Positions 63,886 through 64,000 of a DNA stretch of 64,000 nucleotides are shown here, piece after piece (position 1 is the stretch's first letter; each line of letters starts with the position of its first letter). The position numbers were made by a program, and so were the translations under genes. The notes beneath the pieces are model-generated. The model ran no database searches. It saw only the letters and a program-made list of their open reading frames with translations, and was not told the origin of the DNA. The DNA is taken from positions 2,356,001 to 2,420,000 of the forward strand of contig NZ_CP090640.1 in assembly GCF_029633825.1 (NCBI RefSeq), written 5' to 3'. This DNA comes from Burkholderia contaminans (GTDB lineage: Bacteria > Pseudomonadota > Gammaproteobacteria > Burkholderiales > Burkholderiaceae).

Positions 63886-64000
63886 CGGGTCTCCGGGCGG
63901 GGCATCGTCAATGACATTAGTTGAATTTATACAGCGAATAATAACTTGAAATTTGACTAATGATTTGCGGTCGCCGATAAAGGAGGGGTGCCGCAGCGTG
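63886..64000. other. Upstream region of the LysR gene, AT-rich
   Basis: The last 115 bases are AT-richer and probably hold the promoter of the LysR gene and of a divergent gene beyond the edge. No operator dyad is clear. Confidence 0.4.

Overview
The window is high-GC (about two thirds G+C), densely packed betaproteobacterial DNA. Gene content (bkd operon, recBCD order, porin family, LysR/Lrp/Rrf2 regulators, ThiC with a TPP riboswitch) and protein style point to Burkholderia, most likely the B. cepacia complex. No rRNA, CRISPR array, insertion sequence or prophage is visible. It reads as chromosomal backbone with a few accessory inserts.

Layout. 1-6947: one strand of an orphan type II secretion/type IV pilus-like locus (ATPase, PilM/N/O/P-like inner-membrane parts, secretin, three pseudopilin-like proteins). 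6962-11588: PhoX phosphatase, an ammonium transporter behind a sigma-54-type promoter, and two small envelope proteins. 11612-13629: an Rrf2 regulator and an NAD(P)-binding oxidoreductase that carry the same ATGTAA-N9-TTACAT operator, then an Lrp/AsnC regulator. 13699-17312: FbpABC ferric-iron transporter with a Fur-box-like site. 17430-21688: a 53-residue membrane microprotein, a ProY/HutT-type amino-acid permease with a HutC-like operator, and a FUSC-family membrane protein. 21871-31628: recC-recB-recD-arfB, all overlapping; recC is broken by one missing base. 31687-37558: an EAL phosphodiesterase, an EamA exporter, two small lipoproteins, and thiC with its riboswitch. 37771-39656: a methionine-rich periplasmic peptide, a b561-type cytochrome and an MsrP/YedY-like molybdoenzyme, together a candidate reactive-chlorine or methionine-sulfoxide defence unit. 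39737-40379: a HigBA-type toxin-antitoxin pair with a perfect palindromic operator. 40679-43338: EamA and MFS transporters. 43531-49407: a LacI-regulated ABC importer with a phosphodiesterase. 49678-50793: a secreted lipoprotein.

51295-51628 holds a tRNA-Leu(UAA) gene interrupted by a 247-nt group I intron between U34 and A35, the position known from cyanobacterial and plastid tRNA-Leu(UAA). After it come a flavin reductase, the complete branched-chain 2-oxoacid dehydrogenase operon (bkdA1-bkdA2-bkdB-lpdV, 52929-57931), an AraC remnant, an NAD(P)-binding protein, an SRAP/HMCES-type DNA-crosslink protein, and an NCS1 permease that carries almost the same HutC-like operator as the ProY/HutT permease 41 kb away. 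A porin and a LysR regulator close the window.

The most notable items are the intron-bearing tRNA-Leu, the frameshifted recC between intact recB and recD, the methionine-rich peptide/molybdoenzyme unit, the shared HutC-like operators, and an unusual RecD insertion with a clamp-binding-like motif. All function calls come from reading motifs by eye; no database search was run.
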